From positions 1 to 64,000 of the forward strand of contig NZ_JAPSKQ010000006.1 of the NCBI RefSeq assembly GCF_031181555.1: a DNA stretch of 64,000 nt, given 5' to 3'. This DNA comes from Streptomyces sp. (GTDB lineage: Bacteria; Actinomycetota; Actinomycetes; Streptomycetales; Streptomycetaceae). A model generated the notes under the pieces. That model did not search any database, was not told where the DNA came from, and was given only the letters and a program-made list of their open reading frames with translations. How positions within the stretch are numbered: position 1 is the first letter of the stretch; every line of letters begins with the position of its first letter. The position numbers and the translations under genes are program-made. Of this stretch, positions 1 to 9,865 are shown one piece after another.

Positions 1-1569
1 GGCGGCGCGCACCGCCTCGTCGAGAGACTGGAAGCGACCGGTGTCGTCGTGCTCACCGAGGGCCCGGGCGGCCCGGGCCATCTCGCGGGTCGTCTTCGCG
101 AGGTACGCCTGGGCGGCCAGGTACTTGTCGGTCTTGCCGCCGGCCGCGTCGTCGGCGGGAGCGTCCGGGTCGAGCCGGTCGCCGAACTGGTGGCCGCTGC
201 TCCACAGGCCCTCCCCGTCGAGCAGCTTCTCGACATCCCCGACGAACCGCGTCATGGACGGGTAGGCGCGGCGCAGGATGCCGAGATCGCCGTACTCCTG
301 GTACAGCGCCCACGGCAGACCGACCGCGACATCGCTCCAGAGCGCCGCGGGCGCCGAGGGGCGGGCGAACACGTCGGATACGACGTCGGGGACGTATCCC
401 TTCTGTCGTTGCTCGGCGGCGAGGTCCTCGAGCCAGGAGCCGAGGACGTTGTAGAGGAAAGCGGCGGTGGGTGTGAAGGCGTTGATGTCACCGGTCCAGC
501 CCAGGCGCTCGTCGCGCTGGGGGCAGTCGGTGGGCAGCCCCACGAAGTTGCCGCGCATCGACCACACGGTGTTGGCGTGGAGCCGGTCGACCAGGTGGTG
601 CGAGGTCTCCAGCCATCCGGTGCGCCGCATGTCGCTGTGCACGACGACGGCCACGACCTCGTCGAAGGGCCCGTCGATCTCGGCATAGCGGAAACCGTGG
701 AGGGTGAACGCCGGTTCCCACACCTCCGGTCCGCCGCCGCGAAGGACGTACCGGTCGACCGACTTCGCCGTGCGCAGCGATGTGGTGTCCCACTCGCCGT
801 CGGTGAGGATCTCGGCGTGGCGCAGGGTGACGGTCTGTCCGGCCCGGCCGATGGTGGTCATGCGGAGGCGGCCGGCGATGTTCTGGCCGAAGTCGACGAC
901 GGTGCGCCCCGAGGGGCTGGTGGTGACGGTGACCGGCGCCAGTCCCTCGGTTCGGCGGATCGGTTCGGCCGTGCGTGGGATCAACGTGGTCATGTCCCAG
1001 TCGTACGGAACCGCCGGCGACCAACCGGTGTCGTCGAAGCCGGGCTGGTTCCAGCCGACGGGCTCCAGCCGGGCGTCGTGGGTCTCCCCGTCGTAGAGGC
1101 TGTGGGCGAGGACGGCGCCGGTGGCGCACCTGAACGACTCGTCCGTGCCGAGCACTTGCGTCGTGCCGTCGGTGTGCCGCAGCTCCAGTTGGAGGAAGAG
1201 CGCGGGGCGGTCGGCGTAGTGGCGGCGAGCGCTGTCCTGCACCGCCGACGGGTAACCGATCCTGCCGACCGCCCAGCCCTCGCCCACGATCACGCCGAGT
1301 GCGTTGGCGCCGGGCACGAGCAGATTGGTGACATCGTGCGTGGAGACGGCCAGCCGGTGCCGGTAGGACGTCCAGCCGGGCGCGAGTACCTCGTCGCCCA
1401 CGCGGATGCCGTTGAGGTGGGGCTCGACGATGCCGAGCGCGGTCACCCGCAGGAGAGCCCGATCCGGCAGCCGGCCCACGGAGAACTCGCGCCGGAAGTA
1501 GGGTGCTTCGCCCTCAGGGGAGAGCGGGAAGGACGGGGTGATGAAGGTGGCCTGGTACGTGTCGTTCAT
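1..1569 (-). CDS. alpha-L-rhamnosidase, GH78 family (partial, C-terminus beyond window)
   Basis: The start codon is ATG at 1569, and the frame stays open to position 1, so only the first 523 residues are present. Around residues 345-361 there is the GH78 hallmark LPTDCPQRDERLGWTGD, with the acidic residues of the (alpha/alpha)6-barrel active site. The first 300 or so residues have the beta-sandwich character of rhamnosidase accessory domains. The family inverts and releases terminal alpha-L-rhamnose from plant glycosides, oligosaccharides and saponins. No signal peptide is visible (it begins MNDTYQATF), so the enzyme is predicted to be cytoplasmic. It begins 11 bases after the GH3 gene stops and is the last visible gene of the glycoside operon. 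The family call is strong; the exact substrate is not readable from sequence. Confidence 0.92.
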   Translation of the reverse strand, partial: MNDTYQATFITPSFPLSPEGEAPYFRREFSVGRLPDRALLRVTALGIVEPHLNGIRVGDEVLAPGWTSYRHRLAVSTHDVTNLLVPGANALGVIVGEGWAVGRIGYPSAVQDSARRHYADRPALFLQLELRHTDGTTQVLGTDESFRCATGAVLAHSLYDGETHDARLEPVGWNQPGFDDTGWSPAVPYDWDMTTLIPRTAEPIRRTEGLAPVTVTTSPSGRTVVDFGQNIAGRLRMTTIGRAGQTVTLRHAEILTDGEWDTTSLRTAKSVDRYVLRGGGPEVWEPAFTLHGFRYAEIDGPFDEVVAVVVHSDMRRTGWLETSHHLVDRLHANTVWSMRGNFVGLPTDCPQRDERLGWTGDINAFTPTAAFLYNVLGSWLEDLAAEQRQKGYVPDVVSDVFARPSAPAALWSDVAVGLPWALYQEYGDLGILRRAYPSMTRFVGDVEKLLDGEGLWSSGHQFGDRLDPDAPADDAAGGKTDKYLAAQAYLAKTTREMARAARALGEHDDTGRFQSLDEAVRAA

Positions 1570-1580
1570 CCTGTCGCCTG

Positions 1581-3947
1581 TCAGGGGCGGGTGCCGGAAA
1601 CGCCGAACACCGCGGGGACGGACACCGTCACGGTGCATCGGATGTCGTCGCTGCTCAGTCCGGCCATCAGCGTCACCTCGCCCGCCTCGCAACCCCGCCG
1701 ACCGTCGGGAAGCGTGTAGGACAGCCGTTCCAACGGAGCCTGGAGAACGAGATCCGCCGACTCCCCGGCCGCCAGGACCAGGCGCCGGAAATCGAGGAGC
1801 TGGCGCACCGGACGTACGACGCTCGCGTGCTCGTCCCGCGCGTACAGTTGCACGACCGTCTCACCGTCCCTGGCTCCGGTGTTGGTGACCTTCACCGGGG
1901 CTCGCAGCATGCCCCCGCTGACCTCGGCGTCACCGGTGGACGTCACCTCGAAGCCGGTGTAGGACAACCCGTGTCCGAAGGGGAACAGCGGGGCCTGGTC
2001 GGGCAGGTCGGCATAGGTGTAGTTCTCGCCGGCCGGGTGGTCGTAACCGCTGCCGTGACGGTGACCGTGGTAGGTGGGGATCTGGCCGAGGTGCCGGGGG
2101 AAGGTGGCGGGCAGCTTTCCGCTCGGGTTCGTCCTGCCGAACAGCACGGAGGCGATCGCCGGCCCCGCCTCCTCGCCGAGCAGCGGCGCGAGCAGGACGG
2201 CGGCGGATGACCGGACCACTCGGTCCAGGAGCAGCGGGCGTCCGGAGACGACCACGGTGATCACCGGCTTGCCGGTCGCGGCCAGCAGGTCGACGAGGTC
2301 TTCCTGGTCACCCGGCAGCGACGGTGACACGCTGGACCGGCCCTCCCCGGCGGTGTTGCCGCCGACCCTGCCGGTGCGTTCGCCGACCACGGCGACGATC
2401 ACGTCGGCTTCGGTCACCGCCGCGTCGACCGTCCCGGCGTCGAGGGGTTGGGCGTCCTCCGTGGTGAAGGACCCGAGCGACACGTACTCGGCCTTGGCAC
2501 CCGTCTCCCGCAGGGCTTCCCACACCGTGGAAGCCTCGGGATGCAGGGCGCGGGTCATGTCCTCGAACTGCGGCTGCAGCGTCGGCAGCGGCGTGGAGAC
2601 GACGTCGGTCGAGGCGAAGGTCGACGGGTCGACGCCCGGCACCTTGCCCATCCGCACTGCCTTGATGGCCGCGGGCATCTCCGCCGCGGCCACCGAGGTG
2701 TAGGCCCCGAAGTGGACGCGGAGTTCGTCGGCGGCCGGCCCTGTCACTACGACCCGGTGCTGCTCCGCGGCCAGCGGCAGGGCGCCGTCGTTGTGCAGGA
2801 GCACCGTGCCGCGTGCCGCGAGCGCCTGCCGGATCGCGGCGGCCTTGGTGCGGTCCGGACCTCCGGATCGTACCGGGGACGGCGTACCGAAGCCGGGAAT
2901 CAGGCCGGTGCGCGCCTTGACCGCGAGGACACGGGACACGGCCAGGTCGATCACCTTCTCGTCCAGGCGGCCGGCGGTGACCTCCGCCACCAGGTCCGGG
3001 TAGTTGACCGCGTGCGGCAGCTCGACGTCCAGGCCCGCCGTGACCGCCTGCGCCGCGGCCTCGCCGGGGGTGGTCGCCGTCCGGTAACGGGTCCGCAGCA
3101 TGGCGACCGAGTCGTAGTCGCTGACGGTCATGCCGGTGAAGCCGAGTTCCTCCCGCAGGAGGGTGGTCAGCAACCAGTGGTTGGCGGCGGCCGGCACGCC
3201 GTCGATGTCGTTGTAGGAGTTCATCACCACCGACAGGCCGGCCTCGGCGATTGCCCTGCGGAACGGCTCGGCGTACTCGTCGACGAGGGTGCGGCGTCCG
3301 AGCTGGGTGGTGGCCATGTTGAGGCCGCCCTCGGAGGCGCCGAAACCGAGGAAGTGCTTGCCGGTGGCGAGGAGCTCGCTGCCCTCGTCCGGCGTGCCCT
3401 GGACGCCCTGGACGAAGGCGACCGAGAACCGCGCGGCCAGCTCCGGGTCCTCACCGTACGTCTCGTGCACCCGCCCCCAGCGTGGGTCCCGGCTGAGGTC
3501 CATGACCGGGGCGAAGACGAGCTGTACACCGAGGTCGCGCATGTGCGCGGCGGTGACGGACGAAGCCTGCCGGACGAGGCCGGGATCCCAGGTGGCCGCC
3601 TGTGCCCAGGCGGTCGGGAACTGCTCTCCGGCCGCGTGCAGGAAGCCGTTGATCCCCTCGAAGTGGACCAGGCCGCCGATTCCGAACGGCGACGTCTCGC
3701 GCACCGCCTGCTGTACCTGGGCCAGCGCGTCGCGCAGACTGTCGGCGTCCTGGCCGAGGAACCAGGCCAGCGACAGATGCCCCACACCGTGCGGGCACAG
3801 CTCTGCCACCCGGCCGGTGTCGAGTGCCGGCGCTCCGGTCGGGCCGGGGGCGAGCAGACCCGGCAGTGCGATGCCGCCGAGTTGCGCCACCTTCTGCTCC
3901 AGGGTGAGCCGTCCGATGAGCTCGGCAAGGTTTTCGGGGATGGCCAT
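1581..3947 (-). CDS. beta-glucosidase-like glycoside hydrolase, GH3 family
   Basis: This 788-residue protein has the full GH3 layout: an N-terminal TIM barrel, an alpha/beta sandwich domain (about 370-600) and a C-terminal fibronectin-III-like domain. The nucleophile is Asp277 in the SDYD motif, and the substrate-binding segment reads GKHFLGFG. I chose ATG 3947 because GAGAGGAACGG sits directly upstream; a longer frame opens at 3998 but lacks a ribosome site. GH3 enzymes of this shape are retaining beta-glucosidases or beta-xylosidases. There is no signal peptide, so it should act in the cytoplasm on imported glycosides. It lies between the GH2 gene (60 bases upstream) and the GH78 gene. Beta-glucosidase is the most likely activity, with beta-xylosidase as the alternative. 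Confidence 0.9.
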   Translation of the reverse strand: MAIPENLAELIGRLTLEQKVAQLGGIALPGLLAPGPTGAPALDTGRVAELCPHGVGHLSLAWFLGQDADSLRDALAQVQQAVRETSPFGIGGLVHFEGINGFLHAAGEQFPTAWAQAATWDPGLVRQASSVTAAHMRDLGVQLVFAPVMDLSRDPRWGRVHETYGEDPELAARFSVAFVQGVQGTPDEGSELLATGKHFLGFGASEGGLNMATTQLGRRTLVDEYAEPFRRAIAEAGLSVVMNSYNDIDGVPAAANHWLLTTLLREELGFTGMTVSDYDSVAMLRTRYRTATTPGEAAAQAVTAGLDVELPHAVNYPDLVAEVTAGRLDEKVIDLAVSRVLAVKARTGLIPGFGTPSPVRSGGPDRTKAAAIRQALAARGTVLLHNDGALPLAAEQHRVVVTGPAADELRVHFGAYTSVAAAEMPAAIKAVRMGKVPGVDPSTFASTDVVSTPLPTLQPQFEDMTRALHPEASTVWEALRETGAKAEYVSLGSFTTEDAQPLDAGTVDAAVTEADVIVAVVGERTGRVGGNTAGEGRSSVSPSLPGDQEDLVDLLAATGKPVITVVVSGRPLLLDRVVRSSAAVLLAPLLGEEAGPAIASVLFGRTNPSGKLPATFPRHLGQIPTYHGHRHGSGYDHPAGENYTYADLPDQAPLFPFGHGLSYTGFEVTSTGDAEVSGGMLRAPVKVTNTGARDGETVVQLYARDEHASVVRPVRQLLDFRRLVLAAGESADLVLQAPLERLSYTLPDGRRGCEAGEVTLMAGLSSDDIRCTVTVSVPAVFGVSGTRP

Positions 3948-4007
3948 TCCGTTCCTCTCAGTGCGTTGTGCTGGGTGTTCCGGATGGTGCGCGGGCATCG
4001 GCGGGCG

Positions 4008-6443
4008 TCAGGCGCCCGTGCCGACCGCGCGCACCGTCACGCTCGCCGTCTCGCACTCCTCCGCGGTGACCGTCACGGTGATCGGGCCGGAGCCGGTGGG
4101 CCGTACGACGGCGAGCGCCCGCCCGTCGTACGTGGTGTGCGTGCCGGCCGTGAAGGTCTCCTCGGTGACGGCCCGCGCGGAGCCGAGCCCCTGGAGCACT
4201 CCCGGACCGGTGATCTCGACGGTGACGGGACGGTCCGCACGGCACCGGAGGTTGCCGTCACCGTCGGTGAGGACGACGTCGAGGTAGGCCAGGTCGGTGT
4301 CGTCGGCGCGGAGGTCCGATCGGTCGGCCGTGACCGAGAGGACCAACGGTCCTCGTGCCGAGACCAACCGGTACCGACCCCGCTCCCGGCCCTTCGTCCG
4401 GGCCACGGCGACCAGTTCACCGGGCCGGTAGACCACGTCGAACGTGGCCTGGTAGCGGTGTTCGGGTCCTGCGGGTGCCCGTCCCGCCGATTCACCGTCG
4501 AGGTACAGCTCGACCTCCTCGGCGTCGCTGTAGACGTCCACCCGGACCGGGTCTCCCTCCGAGCCGTCCCAGCTCCAGGACGCCACCGTGTCCGGCCACG
4601 ACCAGGGGCCGGCCACGATCCTGCGGCCGTGGTTCTCCGGTCGGTGCACGGCGATGTACGGCTCCGCGCGCAGCCCGTAGACGATCTCGCGGTAGTACGA
4701 GGGGGCGCGGCGGTGGCCGGTGATGTCGATGTCGCCGGTGCGGGCGGTCAGCCACGGGTAGGCCCCCGCGATGCCCTGGCCGGGAGCGGAGTCCTCGTCC
4801 GCGTAGCCGGTCCTGCCGACGCCGGCCTCGCCGAGGTAGTCCCAACCGGTCCAGGTGAAGTCACCGATCACGTGGGAGTTGTCGAGGACCAGCCGCCACA
4901 GTCGGTCGACGCGGGTGGGATGGGTCTCGGACCCCATGATGACGCGGTGGGGGAAGAGCTTGCGGTCGAGCTCGTAGCGGCTCTCCAGGTAGTTGTAGCC
5001 GGCCACGTCCAGCGTCGACAGGATCTCGGTGGTCTGCCGGGTGACCAGGTCGGAGGTGCTGAGCTCGTCGAGGACCTCGCCCATCGTGGCCATCATCGTG
5101 TTGATGCCCATGGTTTCGGCGGACTCGCTGATCCGACGGCGGGCGACGGCGACGGCCTCGTCCATGATCGCCAGCGTCGCGTTGGTCGCGTTGGTGAGGA
5201 ACCTGGTGTCGTCGAGGGAGCGGAACTTCTCCGCGATACGGCGGCCCCAGACGGAACCGTGGGGGGTCGCGGACTCCGGTATCTCGTTGCCGATGGAGTA
5301 GAAGACGACGCTGGGGTGGTTGAAGTCCTTGGCGACGAGAGCCTCGACGTCCTTCTCCCACCACTGGGGGAAGTCCAGTGCGTAGTCGAAGTCGGACTTG
5401 GGGGACGTCCACACGTCGAAGGCCTCGTCGACGACGAGCATGCCGAGCCGGTCGCAGGCGTCGAGCATGGCCCGGCTGAGCGGGTTGTGCGCGCTGCGGA
5501 TGGCGTTGAAGCCGGCTTGCTTGAGCAGTTCCACCCGGCGTTCCTCGGCGCGGGCGACGGTGGCGGCGCCCAGGACGCCGTTGTCGTGGTGCACGCAGGC
5601 GCCGCGCAGCTTCACGGGCTGCCCGTTGATGCGCAGACCGTCATCGGGGTCGAGCTGAAGCGTGCGGATGCCGAAGAGGAAGCGCTCCTCGTCCAGGCCG
5701 GGCAGCGTGACCGTGACCGTGTGGAGGTTCGGTTCGTCCACGCTCCACCGGTCGGGGGAGGGGACGTAGAGGCGCTGGCGTACGGTCGTGCTCTCACCGG
5801 GCGGAACGGTGAGGACGGTCGTGTCGGCGGCCGCCACAGCGCCCGCGGGGTCGCGGACCTCGGCCGCGACGTCCACTGTGGTCGTGGCCCGGCCGTCGTT
5901 GTTCACGACCGTGGCCAGCTCGACCACCGCCCGCTTCTCGTCCACGTCCGGGGTGGTGACCCGCACGCCGTTCCAGGCGATGTGCACCGGCTCACCGACG
6001 GCGAGCTGTACCCCGCGGTGGAACCCGGCCCCCGAATACCAGCGTGAGTCCTGGTGGGCCCGGCATTCCACGCGGATGACGTTGTCCTCCCCGGCCCGCA
6101 GGAACGGGCTCACGTCGACGAGGAACTCCGAGTATCCGTTCGCGCGGTGGCCCGCGAAGGCGTCGTTGACATACACCACGGCGTCCCGGTACACGCCCTC
6201 GAAGACGAGAGCGACCTTCTTGTCCCGGTACTCCTCCGGTACGGAGAACGTCTTGCGGTACTCGAACACACCACTCGGGAAGAAGCCCGTCGCGCCTCCC
6301 GACGCGGGGGTGCGCTTCGACTCGATCATGGCGTCGTGCGGAAGGGCCACGCTGCGGTGGGCCGGAGCGCGGCCGCCTCTGTCCAGGAAGCGGTTGACCT
6401 TGGGGCGGAACTCCCAGCCGGAGTTGAAGGACGTGAAACGCAC
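4008..6443 (-). CDS. beta-galactosidase-like glycoside hydrolase, GH2 family
   Basis: An 811-residue GH2 enzyme starting at GTG 6443 behind GAGGAG. The order is a jelly-roll sugar-binding domain (1-170), an immunoglobulin-like domain (170-270), a TIM barrel, then C-terminal Big4- and DUF4982-like beta domains. The proton donor is Glu387 in GNEIPES and the nucleophile is Glu506 in MGSETHP. GH2 members with this domain order remove terminal beta-galactose, or less often beta-glucuronic acid or another beta-sugar, from plant or host glycans. No signal peptide is visible. Neighbours are the MFS carrier (60 bases upstream) and the GH3 gene. Beta-galactosidase is favoured over beta-glucuronidase only by general resemblance, so the specificity is tentative. 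Confidence 0.88.
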   Translation of the reverse strand: MRFTSFNSGWEFRPKVNRFLDRGGRAPAHRSVALPHDAMIESKRTPASGGATGFFPSGVFEYRKTFSVPEEYRDKKVALVFEGVYRDAVVYVNDAFAGHRANGYSEFLVDVSPFLRAGEDNVIRVECRAHQDSRWYSGAGFHRGVQLAVGEPVHIAWNGVRVTTPDVDEKRAVVELATVVNNDGRATTTVDVAAEVRDPAGAVAAADTTVLTVPPGESTTVRQRLYVPSPDRWSVDEPNLHTVTVTLPGLDEERFLFGIRTLQLDPDDGLRINGQPVKLRGACVHHDNGVLGAATVARAEERRVELLKQAGFNAIRSAHNPLSRAMLDACDRLGMLVVDEAFDVWTSPKSDFDYALDFPQWWEKDVEALVAKDFNHPSVVFYSIGNEIPESATPHGSVWGRRIAEKFRSLDDTRFLTNATNATLAIMDEAVAVARRRISESAETMGINTMMATMGEVLDELSTSDLVTRQTTEILSTLDVAGYNYLESRYELDRKLFPHRVIMGSETHPTRVDRLWRLVLDNSHVIGDFTWTGWDYLGEAGVGRTGYADEDSAPGQGIAGAYPWLTARTGDIDITGHRRAPSYYREIVYGLRAEPYIAVHRPENHGRRIVAGPWSWPDTVASWSWDGSEGDPVRVDVYSDAEEVELYLDGESAGRAPAGPEHRYQATFDVVYRPGELVAVARTKGRERGRYRLVSARGPLVLSVTADRSDLRADDTDLAYLDVVLTDGDGNLRCRADRPVTVEITGPGVLQGLGSARAVTEETFTAGTHTTYDGRALAVVRPTGSGPITVTVTAEECETASVTVRAVGTGA

Positions 6444-6503
6444 GGTGCTCCTCGGTGGAACGTCGGCGGCGGTCGGTGGTGGCAGGGGGTGTCCGGCGGT
6501 GTC

Positions 6504-7808
6504 TCAGCGCACTCCTCGGACCCGGCGGAAGGCGATCAGTCCCCCCAGCAGGCCCAGAGCACCGGACGACAGGTACAGCAGGGTGTAGTTCTCCTCGCCG
6601 GCGGTTCCGGCGGCGATCAGCAGCGGGGCGGTGAGCGGGGCGAGGGCGCCGGGGATCTTCTGGGAGAGCGTGACGATCGCGAGGAAGCGTCCCGCGTCGG
6701 TCTCCCGCTCGGGGAGGATGTCGAGCACGGTTGCCTGGCTGCTGGCCGAGAAGACCGCGATGCCCAGGTTCATCAGCGCGGCACCGGCCAGCAGGCCGGC
6801 CAGCGCGTGTGCGGAGGCCGAGACCGCGGCACCGGACAGGAAGATCGCAGCGGCCCCCAGGGCGAAGGGGCGACGGCGTCCCAGCCGGTCCGACAGGAAG
6901 CCGCTGCCCAGCGTGCCCGCAGTCATCGCCAGCACGCTGATTCCACCGCTGACCGCCACCAGGCCGGAGACCTCGGTGAGGGTGAGACCGAGCCGGTCGG
7001 CATAGAAGAAGGTGACGAAGGACGTGTAGAGGGACTGGCCGTAGTAGAAGACGAAACGGGCCAGCAGGTGCCACGAGAAGTCCGGGTATGCCCGCGGATC
7101 GAACAGGTAGCTCCGCAGCAGGCGCCCGGTTGTCAGTGCGACCGGGACGGACTCCGCCCGGGTGTCCTCCTCCCGGACGCACACCACCAGCAGGGTGAGC
7201 AGGACCAGGCCCACCACGCCCGGGAGGAGGAACACCAGCAGGTGGTCGTGGCTCACCGTGCCGACGAGGAGGACACCGACGACCGGCGCCACCATCGTGG
7301 TGGCCCCCGTCAGACCGGCCACCTTCCCGCGCTGGGAGGGCGGCAGACGGTCGGCCTGGATGTTCCCGAGCGCGCCGAGTGCCGTTCCCCAGCCGAGGGT
7401 GGCCATGGCCCACCCCAGTCCCAGTACTGGAAGGTTCGGCGCGTACGCCATCGTCACCAGGGCGGCCGTGCCGAGCAGGCCGCCGCCGATCAGGTACGGC
7501 GCCCGGCGCCCGAGACGGGAACGGGTGCGGTCGCTGAAGGTGCCGATCGGCGGGGCGGTGACGAGGGACAGGGCCGAGCCGATGCCGAGGATGTAGCCGA
7601 CGGCCGCCGCGTGGCCCGGCGCCAGCCGGTCGGCGCGCAGAGCGAGCGAGAAGGCCATCGGCACCATGAGTGCCATCGCGACGCCGAAGGTGGCCGCCAC
7701 CAGCAGGGCGACGTGCCCGCCGGCCATGCGGGGGAGTCCGGTGGACCCGGTCCCGGTCGGCCGGTCGGCGTTCTCCTGCGGTGAGGAGGCTTCGCGCGAT
7801 GTCGTCAT
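6504..7808 (-). CDS. MFS or GPH-type sugar transporter
   Basis: A 434-residue polytopic membrane protein with about 12 hydrophobic segments, starting at ATG 7808 (MTTSREASS). The loop after the second or third helix reads FSDRTRSRLGRRAPYLIGG, a variant of the MFS D-R-x-G-R-R loop also seen in glycoside-pentoside-hexuronide symporters. A second such loop (LSDRLGRRRPFAL) occurs in the C-terminal half, as expected for two six-helix repeats. It is inserted between the GH1 and GH2 genes with 5- and 60-base gaps, so it probably moves the glycoside substrate or a sugar product by cation symport. Direction of transport and substrate cannot be read from sequence. Confidence 0.85.
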   Translation of the reverse strand: MTTSREASSPQENADRPTGTGSTGLPRMAGGHVALLVAATFGVAMALMVPMAFSLALRADRLAPGHAAAVGYILGIGSALSLVTAPPIGTFSDRTRSRLGRRAPYLIGGGLLGTAALVTMAYAPNLPVLGLGWAMATLGWGTALGALGNIQADRLPPSQRGKVAGLTGATTMVAPVVGVLLVGTVSHDHLLVFLLPGVVGLVLLTLLVVCVREEDTRAESVPVALTTGRLLRSYLFDPRAYPDFSWHLLARFVFYYGQSLYTSFVTFFYADRLGLTLTEVSGLVAVSGGISVLAMTAGTLGSGFLSDRLGRRRPFALGAAAIFLSGAAVSASAHALAGLLAGAALMNLGIAVFSASSQATVLDILPERETDAGRFLAIVTLSQKIPGALAPLTAPLLIAAGTAGEENYTLLYLSSGALGLLGGLIAFRRVRGVR

Positions 7809-7813
7809 GTCCG

Positions 7814-9010
7814 TCAGAGCCGCCCGCTCCGGGCGACCTCGCCCAGCCACTTCAGGCTCGGCTTGGGACGGCGCTCGAACGTCTTCCGGTCCACGGCGAT
7901 CAGACCGAACGTCGGCTCCCAGTGGCCCCACTCGAAGTTGTCCAGCGCGCTCCAGTGCAGGTATCCCCGTACATCGACACCCTCTTCGACGGTTTCGAAG
8001 AGGTGACGCAGGGCCTCGGAGGTATAGGCGATCCGGCGGTCGTCGTCCGCGGTGGCGATGCCGTTCTCGGTGACGAGGACGGGCGTGCCGTCGGTGACCT
8101 TCCACGCGTGCCGCACCGCGATGCCGATCGCGTCGGGCCGGTAGGCGTTGCCCGTCAGGGTGTTGTCGGGGCTCTGCGGATGCGGCACGACGCCCTTCTC
8201 GTCGACCTCCTGGCTGGAGTACGACTGCACGCCGATGAAGTCGTCGTGGCGAGCCGCTTCGAGGTAAAGGTCCTCCCGGCCGTACCGCACCTCCCGGAGT
8301 CTGGCCTCGTTGCCCGGCGTGGCGGTCAGCGCCTGGCAGGCCACCGTCCAGCCGACCTTCGCGCCGGTGTGCTGCCCGAGCACGTCGCGGGCGGCGTGAT
8401 GCGCCTCGGCCAGACGGAGTCCGATGTGGGGGTCGGGGTCCGGCAGCACGGGCCGTGCGGCGCCCTCGACGGTGGGGCTGAGCCACTTCTTCGCGTCGCC
8501 CGTGCGCGCCGCGTGGCTCATCATCACCATGAGGGCGAGCATGTTGGGCTCGTTGATGGTGCAGACCCACTCGACACCGTCGAGGATCGTCGTGACCGCT
8601 CGGACGTAGGAGGTGAAGCGGTCGATCGCCTTCTCGTGCATCCATCCACCGGCTTCGGCGAACCAGCGCGGGTGGGTGAAGTGGTGGAGGGTGACGACCG
8701 GCTGCAGACCCAGCTCCACGGCCGTGTCGATCATTCGGCGGTAATGGGCGAGTTCCGCTCGGGAGATGTGCCCTTCGGCCGGCTCGACGCGAGCCCACTC
8801 GATGCCGAACCGGTAGGCGTTGAGGCCGGCTTCGGCGAGGAGCCGCATGTCCTCGGCGTAACGGTGGTAGCTGTCGCAGGCGTCGCCGCTGCGTTCCATC
8901 CCGGGCGCGCGGTGCTCACGCACCCACCAGTCGCTGTTGATGTTGTTCCCCTCGACCTGGTGGGGTGAGGTGGACGCGCCCCAGAGGAAACCGGGAGAGG
9001 TGGAAGGCAT
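7814..9010 (-). CDS. beta-glucosidase, GH1 family
   Basis: A 398-residue single-domain TIM-barrel enzyme. The N-terminal GH1 signature is FLWGASTSPHQVEGN, the acid/base is Glu154 in TINEPN, and the nucleophile is Glu315 in VTENG. Typical GH1 proteins are 440-480 residues, so this is a compact member. There is no signal peptide. It starts at ATG 9010, three bases after the ABC ATPase stop, so it is cotranscribed with the transporter. The coupling suggests it handles what the transporter brings in. The likely reaction is release of terminal beta-glucose or another beta-linked hexose with retention of configuration. Confidence 0.93.
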   Translation of the reverse strand: MPSTSPGFLWGASTSPHQVEGNNINSDWWVREHRAPGMERSGDACDSYHRYAEDMRLLAEAGLNAYRFGIEWARVEPAEGHISRAELAHYRRMIDTAVELGLQPVVTLHHFTHPRWFAEAGGWMHEKAIDRFTSYVRAVTTILDGVEWVCTINEPNMLALMVMMSHAARTGDAKKWLSPTVEGAARPVLPDPDPHIGLRLAEAHHAARDVLGQHTGAKVGWTVACQALTATPGNEARLREVRYGREDLYLEAARHDDFIGVQSYSSQEVDEKGVVPHPQSPDNTLTGNAYRPDAIGIAVRHAWKVTDGTPVLVTENGIATADDDRRIAYTSEALRHLFETVEEGVDVRGYLHWSALDNFEWGHWEPTFGLIAVDRKTFERRPKPSLKWLGEVARSGRL

Positions 9011-9013
9011 GGA

Positions 9014-9865
9014 TCAGTTCGCTTTCGTCTCGGACGGTCCGTGTGCGGCCAGGCGGCGGCGCTCCGCACGGCGTTCCCGCTGCCGCACCAGATCGGCGAC
9101 CGGCGCGGCCAGCAGAAGAGCCTGGGTGTACGCGTGTTCGGGGGAGGCGGTGATCCGGTCTGCCGGACCGGTCTCGACCACGTCGCCCCGGTACAGGACG
9201 GTGACCCGGTGGCTGATGTGCCGGATCACCGACAGGTCGTGCGAGACGAACAGGTAGGCCACGCCCGTGCGGCGCTGGATGTCGATGAGGAGATCCAGCA
9301 CCCGGGTCTGGGTGGACAGGTCGAGCGCGGAGACGGGTTCGTCGCACACGATGAGCCGGGGCTTGGGGGCCAGGGCGCGGGCGATCGCCACCCGCTGCCG
9401 CTGACCGCCGCTGAACTCACGGGGCAACCGCGCGGAGGCGTCCGCGGGCAGGCCCACGTGGTCCAGCAATTCCCGCACCCGGGTCCGGGCGCCACTGGCG
9501 GACGCTCCCCGCACCACCAGCGGCTCACTGAGGATGTCACCGATGGTGAGGGAGGGGTTGAGGGACGTGTAGGGGTCCTGGAAGACCACCTGGATGTCAC
9601 GGGACAGGCTGCGGCGGACCTTCGGCGGGACGTGGGTGATGTCCTGGTCCTGGAAGAGGATCCGTCCGCCGCTGGGCTTGACCAGACCGAGGACGGCGCG
9701 TCCGATGGTCGTCTTGCCGGAGCCCGACTCTCCGACCAGCCCGAGGGTCTCGCCCTGGCGCACGTTCAGCGACACGCCGTGCAGCACCTCGTGCGGACGG
9801 GCGCGCAGGCCCCGCCCCGGATAGGCGACACGCAGGTCGCTCACGTCGAGGAGGGAAGTGGTCAC
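9014..9865 (-). CDS. Opp/Dpp-type ABC transporter ATP-binding protein (DppF-like)
   Basis: A 283-residue ATPase. The Walker A motif is GESGSGKTT, the signature is FSGGQRQRVAIARAL, Walker B is LIVCDEPVSALD, and the H-loop is in FVSHDLS. The C-terminal oligopeptide-type extension is short. I chose GTG 9865 because it forms a GTGA overlap with the stop of the upstream permease-ATPase gene and begins just before the first ABC beta strand (LLDVSDLRVAY). It would pair with the ATPase half of the upstream fusion protein to drive import. The last gene of the transporter block, it is followed after 3 bases by the GH1 gene. Confidence 0.92.
   Translation of the reverse strand: MTTSLLDVSDLRVAYPGRGLRARPHEVLHGVSLNVRQGETLGLVGESGSGKTTIGRAVLGLVKPSGGRILFQDQDITHVPPKVRRSLSRDIQVVFQDPYTSLNPSLTIGDILSEPLVVRGASASGARTRVRELLDHVGLPADASARLPREFSGGQRQRVAIARALAPKPRLIVCDEPVSALDLSTQTRVLDLLIDIQRRTGVAYLFVSHDLSVIRHISHRVTVLYRGDVVETGPADRITASPEHAYTQALLLAAPVADLVRQRERRAERRRLAAHGPSETKAN

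Noticed and set aside
49-1719. A 556-codon plus-strand frame opposite the GH78 gene
   Set aside because: The minus strand encodes a continuous rhamnosidase with its signature motif; the plus frame has no ribosome site or recognisable domain.
2448-6047. A 1199-codon open frame on the plus strand opposite the GH3 and GH2 genes
   Set aside because: It is an artefact of GC-rich codon bias: it lies antisense to two genes with complete catalytic motifs, and its translation is a low-complexity run rich in Arg, Gly, Val and His without any family resemblance.
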